Source: Azorinus chamasolen (taxonomy: Eukaryota > Mollusca > Bivalvia > Cardiida > Solecurtidae). From it: a DNA stretch of 64,000 bases. The stretch is from positions 27,416,201 to 27,480,200 of the forward strand of contig OY755238.1 in the NCBI GenBank assembly GCA_963576725.1, given 5' to 3'. Below, in pieces: positions 1 through 11,474 of the stretch. Made by a program: the position numbers and the translations under genes. Below the pieces are notes generated by a model that was not told the origin of the DNA, did no database searches, and saw only the letters and a program-made list of their open reading frames with translations. Each line of letters opens with the position of its first letter. Positions within the stretch are counted from its first letter, which is position 1.

Positions 1-141
1 GTACAAAGATGGGATCATCATACAAAGGATCAACCGTTAATATGTTGCATAATTAAACATGGTCCATCCCTTCCTGGATATTGATAAAAAAAAAAGATGT
101 ATTGAATTATCATGGACGCATTTATCATTTTTATGACAAAA

Positions 142-371
142 AGTGCAGAATTTAAAATACATTTCTCCTTTACCCATGCCCTGTTGTATAATTACATATA
201 TCTTCACTGTGTACAAGTATTTCGCTGTGCAATCACTGCTGTGGAGTGCACTGGTTGCACAATCAACTTGTAAATAGTGCAGACCCTGATGAGACAGTTC
301 CTGCAGGAGCTGTCTCATCTGGGTCTTCACTATTTACAGGTATGTATATTGACGTGAACAGCAAGCGAATG
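142..371 (-). mobile_element. MITE-G, left end missing, fused to a MITE-B
   Basis: TTAA-type hairpin MITE in minus orientation. Its hairpin spans 270-337 with the 12-bp tip GTTCCTGCAGGAGC. The outer TTAACCCTTCGCTTGC end is lost at 142 and the other end (AGCAAGCGAATGG) runs straight into MITE-B. The same G-then-B order recurs intact at 24374-24847, so this is an eroded copy of that compound arrangement. Confidence 0.8.
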
Positions 372-582
372 GTTATTTTTAGATCCAACCTCTTTGAATA
401 AATCTACCGAAAAGGAGCATTTACTAGAAAAAAGGAAACTTTTAGAATAGTGTAGTTTTGAAACCATTGTAATAAATAGAGCATTTGCTCCTATAGGAAC
501 AAATGCTCTATTTATTACAATGGTTTCAATAAGTGACTTTTGCAGAGACGTCAAAAGGCTTCTGTGTGAGGGAATGGGATAA
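372..582 (-). mobile_element. MITE-B, eroded ends
   Basis: The hairpin at 460-527 has 34-bp arms around CTCCTATAGGA. Flanking spacers match MITE-B (CTTTGAATAAATCTACCG on one side, a GTCAAAAGGCTTC-like run on the other) and it ends GGGAATGGGATAAG. The TTAA at the G/B junction has been lost. Confidence 0.8.
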
Positions 583-905
583 GTGTTAAAATTGAAAAGT
601 TCAAAGTTCAGTATATTTATACTGACAACAAAACAGTTGTAGTTGGTCGTATGAGGTGTTGAATTACTCAGAGTCTAATTGATTTGTGCTCTGGTGTAAA
701 ATGGGAAAATCTGATTAAATTTTGAAAACTATGGCAAGTGTTTGTTTTCACAGATGACGATTGACAGATGATGATTTAGTTTCAAAATGAATACGCATAG
801 GACATCGTCTCCATCCGAAATACATTGTCAATATCTTGGCATTGTGTCCTGTAAAATACCCGACACTCATTTTATTTATACAATGAAGCCAACCAACCAA
901 AAGCG
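583..905. other. Unassigned AT-rich spacer
   Basis: No repeat family, hairpin or credible exon was recognised here. Confidence 0.5.
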
Positions 906-927
906 ACTATTTTATCAGTAAATATAC

Positions 928-1020
928 ATGTTTTTTTTTCTGAGGGCATGACGCAAGTAATGCAGAATGCTCCTGCAGGAGCTTTCTACAATTATTTCAT
1001 CCTGTGTTAAACTAACATCT
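928..1020. mobile_element. MITE-D1 fragment (hairpin and one flank)
   Basis: Contains a diverged D hairpin centred on GCTCCTGCAGGAGC near 970-983 and the adjacent D1 spacer. No terminal repeat is preserved. Confidence 0.6.
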
Positions 1021-1047
1021 GCCTTTAAGACCCAAAAATAATCTGTC

Positions 1048-1250
1048 GGTAAAACCCATCTAAGCGACCACTTTATGAATGAACATAAATGTGTTGAAGT
1101 AAATGGCTTCTTGTCGCAGGACACAAATAATGCACACAGCTCCTGTAGGAGCTTTCTGCATTCCTTTCGTCCTGCATTAAGCTACCATATATCTATATGA
1201 CCTGGAATTAGACAGATATTTGCTGGTCGCGTTATAGGGGGTTCACTGTG
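1048..1250. mobile_element. MITE-D1, degenerate terminal repeats
   Basis: Ends read CGGTAAAACCCATCTAA at the left and TATAGGGGGTTCACTG at the right, both recognisable D ends, with GCGACCAC / GGTCGCG inside them. The central hairpin tip is GCTCCTGTAGGAGC near 1138-1151. Length matches the family norm of about 204 bp. Confidence 0.75.
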
Positions 1251-1349
1251 TTATATGGAATAGCAGACCAGAGCGAACTCGACGTGCATAGTACACATGT
1301 TGATACATACGTTATCATAGTGACATGTATACATGTACACAATGACATG

Positions 1350-1560
1350 CAGTAAAACCCCTCTAATGCGACCACTTAATGAATAAAACTGGTTGTCTTT
1401 ATAAGCAGGTGGTTGCTTAATGCAGGACAACAGTAATGCAGAAAACTCCTCTAGGAGTTTTCTGCATTACTTTTGTCCTGCATTAAGCTACCACCTGCAT
1501 ATAGCACCCAGAATATTACACCTCTTTTAGGTGGTCGCATTAATAAGCTGGGTTTTACTG
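1350..1560. mobile_element. MITE-D1, complete
   Basis: Starts CAGTAAAACCCCTCTAA and ends with a matching GGGTTTTACTG followed by TA. Subterminal GCGACCAC/GGTCGC blocks and a hairpin tip CTCCTCTAGGAG near 1446-1457 complete the D1 structure. The two hairpin arms differ at the fixed A/T position (GGTTGC against GCTACC). Confidence 0.85.
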
Positions 1561-1564
1561 TACG

Positions 1565-2240
1565 AGTACATGTATGTTCAAAATAGATATGTAAGACGCC
1601 CGATCCACTGGACCTATAATTTACCTGAACCATAATATGTATACCCGTAAATGCCTGTCTCTCCAAGATTTAATTGTCATTATTACGACTGAAGGTTTTA
1701 TTATATAATAAGCATCATGGTTACAACATGATCATATAATTTACTTCAGCGTTTGGATTTTCCATGTGAAGAAACATTCCAACTGGCTTGGTGGTTCTAT
1801 CTGAACCTTTACTCTACCTGGCTGCTCTCTGTGCAAAAGATAATGAACTTTGTACACGTAAAAACCTCTGTGACCACCACCTGTAATTAGCGATAGACGT
1901 CGCGATATGACTGAACATTCTGTTAAAATGACGCAAAACCTCGATACAAACAAACAAACAAACAATTCCCCGTCACTCTCTTATTTAACCCTTTAATTAT
2001 GTCTGCAACAGTTTCCCCTCCTATAAAATCCTGTAAGCATCACCTTAAAATAGTTACAGTGTCAAACAGTTTGATTTGCTGATGATGCTCGTATAGCAGA
2101 CTACATGTTAGCAACGAAGTTGGCACTGGTCAGTCTATGCCACCCGGGGTATGTAGAGTATGTAGTAAGTAAACACTTGACTTGTCTGACATCTGATGTT
2201 AATTCTATGCACCCTAGAGGTGAACTTATGATAATCTATT
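1565..2240. other. Unassigned spacer with a short CAAA run
   Basis: Mostly featureless. A (CAAA)n microsatellite lies at 1945-1964. No supported gene or mobile-element end was seen. Confidence 0.5.
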
Positions 2241-2242
2241 CA

Positions 2243-2305
2243 CACAGTTTGTATCCTCATTGCACGCCGTAAATATCGACGTCTCATCAGGATCCAAGCT
2301 GTTTG
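2243..2305. mobile_element. Degenerate MITE-C hairpin
   Basis: Remnant of the C hairpin: CAGTTTGTATCC on the left and GTCTCATCAGGATCC on the right are complementary apart from several changes around the tip. Element ends are not visible. Confidence 0.55.
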
Positions 2306-2364
2306 CCACTTTGAAAGAAACGGAAGAAAGAATACATTTGAGAATGGACGACAACCGACGGTAC

Positions 2365-2604
2365 TTAAAGGCATTTCGAAAGGAATGTTGACCCATTAAC
2401 CCCATGCTGTGTATTTTGGGAGCCTACTGTCAGGGATCTGATACACAAACTGATAAGGCGGGCTACCATCACAGAGGATCAATGTATAATTGCATAACTT
2501 TATCTCTTATGGCTATGGACCCTTACTGGACACTGCAGGAGCACAGCTGGATACTGTGTATATAGGGGGGGTCACTTATATAAGGAGCTTTGAAATGCCT
2601 TTAA
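2365..2604. mobile_element. TTAA-bounded element J
   Basis: Inverted ends TTAAAGGCATTTC and GAAATGCCTTTAA both begin or end exactly at TTAA, giving a 240-bp element. It shares the TTAA target habit with MITE-A/B/C/G but has no central hairpin of that type and unrelated internal sequence. One copy is seen in this window. Confidence 0.7.
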
Positions 2605-2684
2605 TGGACGACAGTTTTACTAAGCATGCAAAGAGTTAGTAATCTACGGACAGTGTGGTCTTTAGATAAGGTGACCCCCGTGTG

Positions 2685-2746
2685 GGACGGACTGTTGACA
2701 TGCTAATTTAGAGGTTGGACGGACTGTTGACATGCTAATTTAGAGG
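2685..2746. repeat. Two-copy 31-bp direct repeat
   Basis: The segment GGACGGACTGTTGACATGCT... occurs twice back to back with near-perfect identity. Confidence 0.85.
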
Positions 2747-2754
2747 TGATTTGA

Positions 2755-2985
2755 GCACCCTTTACTAGTTCATGAATAATCATTCAAGAAATAATGTCAC
2801 CAAGAATACTGATTAGAAAACAAATATACAAAGGCACACGAACATCTATATTATATTTTAAGCAAACAGGGCAGACCCTGATCAGATGGCTCTAAATATA
2901 GACGTCTGATCGTGATCTACTCTGTTTGCACAGCCATAGAAAGGCATATAAATGCAGTAAAATATTAACCCGGTGTGAACAAATA
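2755..2985 (-). mobile_element. MITE-A, inverted, diverged
   Basis: The hairpin at about 2862-2929 is flanked by GCAAACAG and CTGTTTGC, with GACCCTGATCAG in the left arm. The tip is disrupted (CTCTAAATATAGAC). The left spacer shows the A motif TTCAAGAAATAATG. Confidence 0.7.
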
Positions 2986-3000
2986 GCATCTGCTTAAGAT

Positions 3001-3245
3001 ATCAAACAGTTTGGATCCTGATGACATACCGAGTTAATCGACGTCTATTGCGGATCCAAGCTGCTTGCGTGTTCCCCTGTAGAAGCTGTGTGATCTGCGT
3101 CTACTCTGGTTGCAAAGGCGTACAAATGCTTCCATATTAATTTCCGCCGTGGTGCAAACTGTAAATTCTATAAACAAACAAAGCAGACCCTGATCAGACA
3201 TCATTTTCAGGAGCGGTCTGACCTGGGTCTGCTCTAATTACAAAT
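3001..3245. mobile_element. Cluster of degenerate C and A hairpins
   Basis: In order: a C hairpin (3004-3070) with GGATCCTGATGA against GCGGATCC, one isolated right arm of an A hairpin (near 3080-3115), and a full but mismatched A hairpin (about 3174-3240). These look like several old insertions worn down together. Confidence 0.55.
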
Positions 3246-3316
3246 TCCCTTGATCATAAAATTCAACCGATATCATACATTAATTATGTTTTAATGAATA
3301 TTGATCAGGCAATGGG

Positions 3317-3564
3317 GCAACCCTTTCCCTGTTCTAAGTTTATTCCAACTTTCAATACCCAGTGAATATTCATGGACAAAATAGTTATAAAGACATATCT
3401 AAGGTGGAACATTGTAGCCATTTTAGAAACTAAAGAAACAGAACTATAAACTTCCATAAGCAAAGAGCAGACCCTGATCAGACTGCTTCTATAGGAGCCG
3501 TCTGATCTGGGTCTACTCTGTTTGCAAAATGCGCGAAAAGGCGTTTATATGAGGGAAAGGTTAA
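3317..3564 (-). mobile_element. MITE-A2
   Basis: Starts AACCCTTTCCCTGTTC and ends GAGGGAAAGGTTAA. It carries the A hairpin near 3460-3527 but a distinct A2 spacer (TTCAATACCCAGTGAA... CATGGACAAAATAG). Hairpin arms read CCCTGATCAG and CTGATCTGGG, showing the fixed A/T mismatch. Confidence 0.8.
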
Positions 3565-3812
3565 AGGTTAAATCAAGCTAAAGGTTACATATGGATTAAT
3601 TTCTTGGTCTCTCCATCAATATAACCGGACGTCAAACATGTGCTGGTCACATTTATCGAAAGAACAATCGATTTTATTATTAATATTATTTGCTTACGAC
3701 CATGTAGTTTATCTGTTCATCAGAAATACCTATTTTGATTGAATTAACCTTTGGAGCGAAGAGCCAATTATCGTCTGCTCAACTAATATCGCCGTCTATT
3801 TCATTTCTCAAG

Positions 3813-3955
3813 GTAAGTGGTCTTACAGCGACACCATTTAGTTTTTTTAAAAGTCGGTTCACGTGCTTAATGCAGGGCAAAAGTAATACAGAAAGCTCCT
3901 ATAGGAGCTTTCTGCATTACACTCGACCTGTATTAAGCTACCACATGCCTTACAG
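3813..3955. mobile_element. MITE-D1 fragment
   Basis: The hairpin (GTGCTTAATGCAGGGC ... TGTATTAAGCTACCAC) is well preserved with tip GCTCCTATAGGAGC. The left subterminal region is recognisable, but terminal CAGTAAAACC is absent. Confidence 0.65.
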
Positions 3956-3986
3956 TCTCATAATTAGACTTCTTTTTGATGTCCGC

Positions 3987-4225
3987 TTAACCCATTCCCT
4001 GTTGTATGTTTATTACAAATTTCAATACCTACTGAATATTCATGGACAACATAATTATAATGAAATACGGAAGGTGGAACGTTGTACATAGGCATTTAGA
4101 AACTGAAATAAACAGATATATCAAATTCCATTAGCAAATAGAGGAGATCCTGATCAGGCGGCTCCCATAGGAGTATATATAGTATGATCTGGGTCTACTC
4201 TGTTAGCAGGTTCGCGAAGGGTTAA
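3987..4225 (-). mobile_element. MITE-A2, TTAA-bounded
   Basis: TTAACCCATTCCCTGTTG at the left and CGCGAAGGGTTAA at the right. The hairpin tip is expanded with TATATATAG. It shares the A2 spacer with 3317-3564, and directly precedes the 23-bp satellite. Confidence 0.8.
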
Positions 4226-4258
4226 CTGTTGAGGCAAGCTTCACTGTATTGTAAGAGT

Positions 4259-5131
4259 CACCTGGTTGTTAGGCTGATAGTAACCTGGTTGTTAGGCTGA
4301 TAGTAACCTGGTTGTTAGGCTGATAGTAACCTGGTTGTTAGGCTGATAGTAACCTGGTTGTTAGGCTGGTAGTAACCTGGTTGTTAGGCTGATAGTAACC
4401 TGGTTGTTAGGCTGATAGTAACCTGGTTGTTAGGCTGATAGTAACCTGGTTGTTAGGCTGATAGTAACCTGGTTGTTAAGCTGATAGTAACCTGGTTGTT
4501 AAGCTGATAGTAACATGGTTGTTAGGCTGATAGTAACCTGATTGTTAGGCTGATAGTAACCTGGTTGTTAGGCTGATAGTAACCTGGTTGTTAAGCTGAT
4601 AGTAACCTGGTTGTTAGGCTGATAGTAACCTGGTTGTTAGGCTGATAGTAACCGGTTGTTAGGCTGATAGTAACCTGGTTGTTAGGCTGATAGTAACCTG
4701 GTTGTTAGGCTGATAGTAACATGGTTGTTAGGCTGATAGTAACTGGTTGTTAGGCTGATAGTAACCTGGTTGTTAGGCTGATAGTAACCTGGTTGTTAGG
4801 CTGATAGTAACATGGTTGTTAGGCTAATAGTAACATGGTTGTTAGGCTGATAGTAACCTGGTTGTTAGGCTGATAGTAACCTGGTTGTTAGGCTGATAGT
4901 AACCTGGTTGTTAGGCTAATAGTAACATGGTTGTTAGGCTGATAGTAACCTGGTTGTTAGGCTGATAGTAACCTGGTTGTTAGGCTGATAGTAACCTGGT
5001 TGTTAGGCTGATAGTAACCTGGTTGTTAGGCTAATAGTAACATGGTTGTTAGGCTGATAGTAACCTGGTTGTTAGGCTGATAGTAACCTGGTTGATAGGC
5101 TGATAGTAACCTGGTTGTTATGCTGATAGTA
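4259..5131. repeat. 23-bp tandem satellite, about 38 copies
   Basis: The unit is GTAACCTGGTTGTTAGGCTG plus ATA. Copies are nearly identical, differing by single changes (for example AGGCTAATA and AACATGG variants), and two copies have lost one C. The homogeneity implies recent expansion. Confidence 0.97.
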
Positions 5132-5556
5132 TGGTGATTCTGGTACTGCCGTAGACTACATGCCTTTATTTGAGAATAGAGGTATGAAAACAATTCTTGA
5201 GTCCACTCTTTAGGCCACCCTTTTATCTTCTAAATTGGAGCTGTATGGACCTGAGCTCGCAACCATAATTAAATAGTTCTAATGGTATTTTGTCCATGTC
5301 CCGTTTTCGAGCTCATTACTGAAGCTTCTGTCACCGTATATTTGTGTTTGCTGTATGCTTATGTCTGTTCATCTCCTATTTCATATTTTCCAACCGAACA
5401 GCCCCTGTCCCATGGTGGTATGCGACAGGTCCGAATTTGGCATCCAAATTCCCTTGTTCATGTACATGTATATCATTTCTTCGAAACATAAGCATTAAGC
5501 AATACTTACTTCCAGCGATTTTCAACAGAATGTCATAGTATTTATCATGTTATGCT
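5132..5556. other. Unassigned spacer
   Basis: No repeat family was recognised. Open frames here are short and overlapping, with no family resemblance. Confidence 0.5.
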
Positions 5557-5809
5557 TTAACCCTTTTCTGCATAAATACACCTTTCTACATGTTTGCAAA
5601 CAACGAAGACACAGATCAGACGGTTACTATTAGAACCGTCTAATCAGGGTCTACTCTATATATTTATGATTTGATATAGACATGATTCTACAGTTTATGC
5701 CATGGCAAATATCCGGTGTTCATAAGTCATTTTAAAATACATGTATAAACTGATTCATAATCATGAAGTCAGTATGTCTTACATTAATAGTCATGGAGTA
5801 AGGTGTTAA
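5557..5809 (+). mobile_element. MITE-A, TTAA to TTAA
   Basis: Runs from TTAACCCTTTTCTGCATA to GGAGTAAGGTGTTAA. The hairpin near 5596-5664 has the tip GGTTACTATTAGAACC and is followed by the A motif GATTCTACAGTTT. The 253-bp length is typical of the family. Confidence 0.8.
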
Positions 5810-6129
5810 ACGCTTCATTTAACTTAGTTAATTTAGCGAAAACTTTCAATTGCCGAATATGAATGTCCAATTTAACTATAAAGATGTCCAATACAGATTT
5901 ACTGACCAATAAAAGGTCGTATTTCAGTCAACTGAAGTAGTTTTTGTTTATTTATGACACACAAATCGTTATGGAGTACTTTATATTAACTCTTACATGA
6001 TATCGGCAAATCATTTACACTCGGCCTCAAATCAGGATCCAAATTGAAAATTGAAAAACATGTTGGTAATAAAACAATTATTGCCTTTTCCTGACAACAG
6101 GAATGAACAATCTGATGATACAGTCATAC

Positions 6130-7275
6130 TACGTCCTACACATACAGTGACATACAACGTCATTCACATACTCGTACAGTTACATGCCGTGTCCTATATG
6201 TACAGTGACATACAACGTCATACGCATACAGTGACATACAACGCCATACACATACATTGGCATACACTGATATGCACATACAGTGGCATACAACGTCATA
6301 CGCATACAGTGACATACAACGTCATACATATACTCGTACAGTTACATGCCGTGTCCTATATGTACAGTAACATACAACGTCATACGCATACAGTGACATA
6401 CAACGTCATACACATACATTGGCATACACTGATATGCACATACAGTGACATACAACATCATACACATACAGAGTGACATGAAGTGCCCTACATGTACAGT
6501 GACATACAGCGTCATACACATACTCGTACAGTTACACACAGTGCCGTACATATACAGTTACATATAACGTCATACACATACAGTGACATACAATGATATT
6601 CGCATACAGTGGAATACAACATCATACACATACAGAGTGATATGAAGTGTCCTACATATACAGTAGCATACAGCATCATACGCATACTGTGGCAACCAAT
6701 GTCATGCACATACAGTGACATACAACGTCATACGCATACTATGGCAACCAATGTCATGCACATACAGTGACATACAACGTCATACGCATACTGTGGCAAC
6801 CGATGTCATGCACATACAGTGACATACAACGTCATACGCATAATGTGGCAACCAATGTCATGCACATACAGTGACATACAACGTCATACGCATATACAGT
6901 GACATACAACGTCATACGCATACTGTGGCAACCAATGTCATGCACATACAGTGACATACAACGTCATACGCATACTGTGGCAACCAATGTCATGCACATA
7001 CAGTGACATACAACGTCATACGCACATACAGTGACATACAACGTCATACGCATACTGTGGCAACCAATGTCATGCACATACAGTGACATACAACGTCATA
7101 CGCATACTGTGGCAACCAATGTCATGCACATACAGTGACATACAACGTCATACGCATACTGTGGCAACCAATGTCATGCACATACAGTGACATATAATGA
7201 CATGCACATACAGTAACATACATCATACACAAACAGTGACATCAAACGTCAGACACAATGACATACAGTGGCCTG
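6130..7275. repeat. CATACAGTGACATACAACGT minisatellite, first block
   Basis: A degenerate array of about 24-bp units (ACATACAGTGACATACAACG...) in which 6690-7190 becomes a regular longer unit that adds GCATACTGTGGCAACCAATG. Nine or so of these compound units are almost identical. The same core continues at 8370-9720. Confidence 0.92.
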
Positions 7276-7643
7276 CAATACCCTACAGATACAGAGTCAT
7301 ACAACATCATGCACATACAGTGGCATGCAATGCCCTACGGATAAGGTGACATACAACGTCATACACATACAGTGACCCAGTATACAACGTCATGCATATA
7401 CTATAGGATTAAATTAATCCTACTGTAATTTGAAATTTACGACGGTATATGAGGTTTTTAACAGTCTCAAATTATTTTTAATGGCGACGCCTTCAAATTA
7501 CAGTAGGATTAATCCTATAGTATATGCATGGCGTTGTATACCACTGTATATACATGACGTTGTATGTCACCTTATCCGTAGGGCATTGCGTGCCACTGTA
7601 TGTGCATGCTGTTATATGACTCTGTATCTGTAAGGTATTGTAG
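7275..7643. repeat. Large inverted repeat made from minisatellite sequence
   Basis: Left arm about 7275-7432, right arm about 7496-7643, spacer about 60 bp. Landmarks pair in order: ACCCTACAGATACAGAG with CTCTGTATCTGTAAGG, CCTACGGATAAGGTGAC with GTCACCTTATCCGTAGG, and CTATAGGATTAA with TTAATCCTATAG. The right arm lacks about 10 bp. Confidence 0.85.
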
Positions 7644-7644
7644 T

Positions 7645-8283
7645 TTTGCAACAGTTTTGAAGCTAGTTTAAATACTAGATTAAATGAGCGATGAGGCGAG
7701 AAATAATGCATCAGTTTCTCTCAGATTTCTTGAAATAACTGGAATGTTTCACCCTCGTTTATAATACAAAGTAAAAACACCGGATCAATTGTAAAAAGTA
7801 AAGTACCTAGTTATAGTCTACTTTCAGTCCGAATGACCGCTCAGCCGACTGTACATTTGTAAGTTTACTATTTCATTAGTCATGAATAATTATGCGATAG
7901 CTAGTTCACATGTTCAATACACATTCAATACACAAATTCACATGTCGAGAAAAGTAACGTTAACGTAGTCTTTGGCGCCATACGCAAACACGTCGTCTGT
8001 AACAATGCCATCACATTATAACGTTATGTTTGAATAATATAATAAATAATATTGAATCTCGATCACAATGCTTGGAGTATCTGTATAATTCTCCTCATCC
8101 CGTCAAGCCGTGACAAAAACAATGGAAAAACATCGAGTCAAACTGGAATAGATATGTATGTCAATGTATGCTTACGAATTTATCATTGCTTACAACGAAT
8201 ATCACAGTAAGTGTCAAATAAACAAAGCGCATTTATATATTCACAGGCACATGGTGTAATTCGGCCGTTTTCGATAGGTTGAA
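7645..8283. other. Unassigned spacer between minisatellite blocks
   Basis: Unique-looking AT-rich sequence; no gene or element recognised. Confidence 0.5.
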
Positions 8284-8322
8284 TTTGCGACATATAAAAC
8301 ACTTTTTATATGCCGCAAATTT
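8284..8322. repeat. Short hairpin
   Basis: ATTTGCGACATATAAAA pairs with TTTTATATGCCGCAAAT across a short loop. It lies just upstream of the restart of the minisatellite. Confidence 0.6.
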
Positions 8323-8758
8323 GGTCACATGAGCCAATCAGATTGCAGGAAAGTGTCAGATTGCGTTAGAAAATGACATACAACGCCATACACATACAGT
8401 GACACGTAGTACCCCATGGCTATGGTATATATATAGTGACATACAATGATATACATATACAGTGGTATACAATGCCATACAGTTATAAAGACATATAATG
8501 TCATACACATACAGTGATATATAATGTCAAACACATACAATGACATACAATGCCGTACGGATACAGTACATACATGTACAATGAAATAAGGATACATTGA
8601 CATACAATGTCATTAATATACAATGCCATACAAAAGCATACATATAGGGTGTTATACAATGTCATACTTATACAGTGACATCAAATGCCATACAGATGCA
8701 GTGCACAATGGCATATCATATAGATACAGTGACATATAATGCCAATGCCATATATATC

Positions 8759-8902
8759 TGAAACATGGTGAAATAGATGTTACTCGACTAGGACTCGAAC
8801 CAAGGGCCATTTGCTTACCATGCCAACACTCTACAGACTGAGCTACCAAGCCACATAGTAAAGCCTATCATCTTATTTCACCACAATCTCTACCCGGCTA
8901 CA
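8759..8902 (-). mobile_element. Solo LTR of a miniature LTR retrotransposon, carrying a tRNA-like body
   Basis: On the minus strand it begins TGTAGCCGGGTAGAG and ends CACCATGTTTCA, so it has TG...CA termini and is 144 bp long. It aligns along its whole length with the LTR at 37177-37315, which is followed by a tRNA-Lys primer-binding site. The flanking TATC on both sides (8755-8758 and 8903-8906) is a candidate 4-bp target duplication. No primer-binding site adjoins this copy, so it is a solo LTR. The middle 72 bp look like a tRNA. Confidence 0.75.
8781..8852 (-). other. tRNA-like body with pol III A and B boxes
   Basis: Reading the minus strand: GGCTTGGTAGCTCAGTCTG then GTAGAGTG (A box and D arm), then GGTTCGAGTCC (B box and T loop) at tRNA-like spacing. 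The acceptor ends do not pair well and it sits inside an LTR, so I do not call it a functional tRNA gene. Confidence 0.8.
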
Positions 8903-9720
8903 TATCTAATGTCATACTTTGTCAAAGAGATACCGTGAAATACAATGTTATACAAATACAGTGAATGCAGTGACAAAAGCAGACACAGTGACAGACACTT
9001 TTTATATAGATATAGTGCCATAAAATGACATACATACATGTATATAATGTCATACAGTATGAAACGGATACAGCGACATATTATGTCATGCAGATACATT
9101 GTAAAACAACATTATACAGATACGTTGTCATATAATGTCAAACAGTTATAGTGACATACAATTACATGCATAAATTATGTAGTGAAATACAATGCCAAAA
9201 AGGTACAGTGTCATAGTATGTCATACAGATACAATGTAATGCAGATATAGTGAAACACCATGCTGAAGCGACACATTGTCATATAATGTTATACACATTG
9301 TCATATAATGTTATACATATTGTCATATAATGTTATACAGATTGTCATATAATGTTATACAGATACAGTGGCATACAATGTCACGCAGATACAGTGGCTA
9401 ACCGTGTTTTAGAGACACGTTATCATGTAATGTTATACAGATACAGTGGCATACAATGGCATGCAGATACAGTGGCTAACCATGTTATACAGATACAGTG
9501 GCATACAATGGCATGCAGATACAGTGGCTAACCATGTTATACAGATACAGTGGCATACAATGGCATGCAGATACAGTGGCTAACCATGTTATACAGATAC
9601 AGTAACAAACGATGTCACACAGACACAGTGCCTGGCCATGTTATACAGATACATTGTCATATAGTATTATACAGATACAGTAACATACGATGTCACGCAG
9701 ACACAGTGACGTCCGTGACC

Positions 9721-10460
9721 TCTATTTCATTAAGAAGTAACAACGTTGTTTATTACGCAGTCGAGGCCAAAGGTAAATTCAGATACCATTCAAATACTTT
9801 GTTATGTTGATATGTATGCAATCCCATTACACACGGGATATACAAAACTGTAATATATAATAAAATGGTCGTAATCTTTGCTAACTGATTACAGATATCT
9901 TCACAAATACCAGAGACCAGGAAACTTGTTGTCCACGTTCCATTTTACATATAAAATTTACATTGTTGCATAATCTGTACATGGGTCGTTGTCACACTGA
10001 GTAGATTTTATTGGAACATGTCATATAGAAATTCGAAAATGTCACATTTTCTTTCCCCGTCATTGCGATACATGCATTAACACTGTTGCGAACTATTGAT
10101 ATGATTTACACTGACTACTATGGACCTTACCTGTGTTCACTTAATGGGACCTATGGCATATTCTGACACTTCTAGAATGATGGTCACAATCTTGCAAAAT
10201 CTTACAACCACATTATTTCTATGTGCTTCCACGGTTTCAGTACTTTAGGTTATTATTGGTGTTGATTATTCAGTGGTGTTTTGAACGTAACGCCCATAAA
10301 TGCTCCACAGTGTATTCATTCGCGATAGATATTCTACTATAGGTGTTTGAATGACGTGTATTTCGGTAACGGTTGCAAATGAAAAAAATGCTTTGTCGTC
10401 TGTATTTTATTGTGATGTAATAAACAAATTACTAGGTTAGTAGTTTTGAATTTGGCTCAT
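9721..10460. other. Unassigned spacer
   Basis: About 740 bp without recognisable repeats, hairpins or coding signal. Confidence 0.5.
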
Positions 10461-10472
10461 CAGATAAATGCA

Positions 10473-10755
10473 CAACCCTTTACTTCATGAATATCAATGT
10501 AAGAAATAAAGTACATGTGACTATTAATTAACTTAATAATAATAAAGGTATGTGAACAAGGCATGTGAATGTGAACAAGACATGTGAACAATGCATGTGG
10601 ACAAGTGAACAAGGCATGTATAATCAGATCAATATAATTCCATAAGCAAACAGAGCAGACTCTGATCAGACGAATCCTACAGGAGCCTGATCTGGGTCTA
10701 TTCTGTTTACAGAGACATTTAAATGCGCATCTATGACGTAAAGGAATAAAGACCA
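10473..10755 (-). mobile_element. MITE-A, inverted, with an internal small tandem expansion
   Basis: Left end AACCCTTTACTTCATG, hairpin 10646-10710 with tip CCTACAGGAG. At 10550-10620 the spacer segment around TGTGAACA is expanded into several copies of GTGAACAAGGCATGTG-type units. The same segment of MITE-A is amplified independently at 45370-45580. Confidence 0.75.
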
Positions 10756-11123
10756 ACCGATGCTCGTATTTTAACACATTAATCACGCTCCACGATACAA
10801 CTGATACTCAAAACAACTAACCAAGCTTGTTATTCGTATATATCGCTACTATGACATTTTAATGACTTGCGTTTATAATAATTAGATAAAAGTTTATGTG
10901 AGTGTCATCTGTAGGTCATTTAACACACTATACACTCTTTCAACACTGTGACTTTAGTGATAACAGTTTAGCCCCGTCCTCTCAGCGTCCCTTCAGGGGC
11001 CAATCTATTTGACCATCTCTCTAAATACCCTGACGAAAAGAAATTAAAAGAAAAACGTTCTTTGAAAATTAAAGCAGATGACACGTTGCCTCATGTTCAA
11101 AAGAAAGTTACATACATGTATTG
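10756..11123. other. Unassigned spacer
   Basis: AT-rich with no recognised feature. Confidence 0.5.
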
Positions 11124-11270
11124 TTAACCCTTTTCCTTATATAAACATTTAGAATACACCCGATTCTACAATTTCTACCAGTACCAAAAACATCAAGCTA
11201 TTTCATTAAGAATATCAGCAAACAAATAATAATTATTTCTTACATGAATATTCGACAAGGAAAGGGTTCC
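11124..11270 (+). mobile_element. MITE-A lacking its hairpin
   Basis: Left end TTAACCCTTTTCCTTATA passes directly to the right-hand spacer (GATTCTACAATTTC) and right end AAGGAAAGGGTT. The entire central hairpin is missing, presumably by deletion across the stem. Confidence 0.75.
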
Positions 11271-11474
11271 AAGCCCTCATATCTGCAAACACATCTTTCT
11301 CAAGCACTACTCTACATAAATTGCTAGTTTTTCTCTATTACATAAGATATTCATTACCGGTTTATTGACAGACATAAGGGAAAAACTAATTAGGGGAATA
11401 TGAAATATCTTGTTATCTTCAAAAGCAAAGCTACACTACAACAATAAGGAACACTTATGGAATAAGATGTTTTT

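Larger units (their letters stand above)
8370..9720. repeat. CATACAGTGACATACAATG minisatellite, second block
   Basis: Same core as 6130-7275, in the same orientation but more diverged (ATACAATGCCATAC, GATACAGTGGCATAC). A homogeneous sub-block with CAGATACAGTGGCTAACCAT repeats at 9360-9600. It is split by a solo LTR at 8759-8902. Confidence 0.88.

Noticed and set aside
4259..5131. CRISPR-like array
   Set aside because: There are no unique spacers; repeats abut directly. The same applies to the other tandem arrays, and the DNA is eukaryotic.
6051..6476. 141-codon frame with HTVTYN repeats
   Set aside because: Translation of the CATACAGTGACATA minisatellite.
8781..8852. Functional tRNA gene
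   Set aside because: A and B boxes are good but the acceptor stem does not close, and the sequence lies within an LTR that recurs elsewhere.
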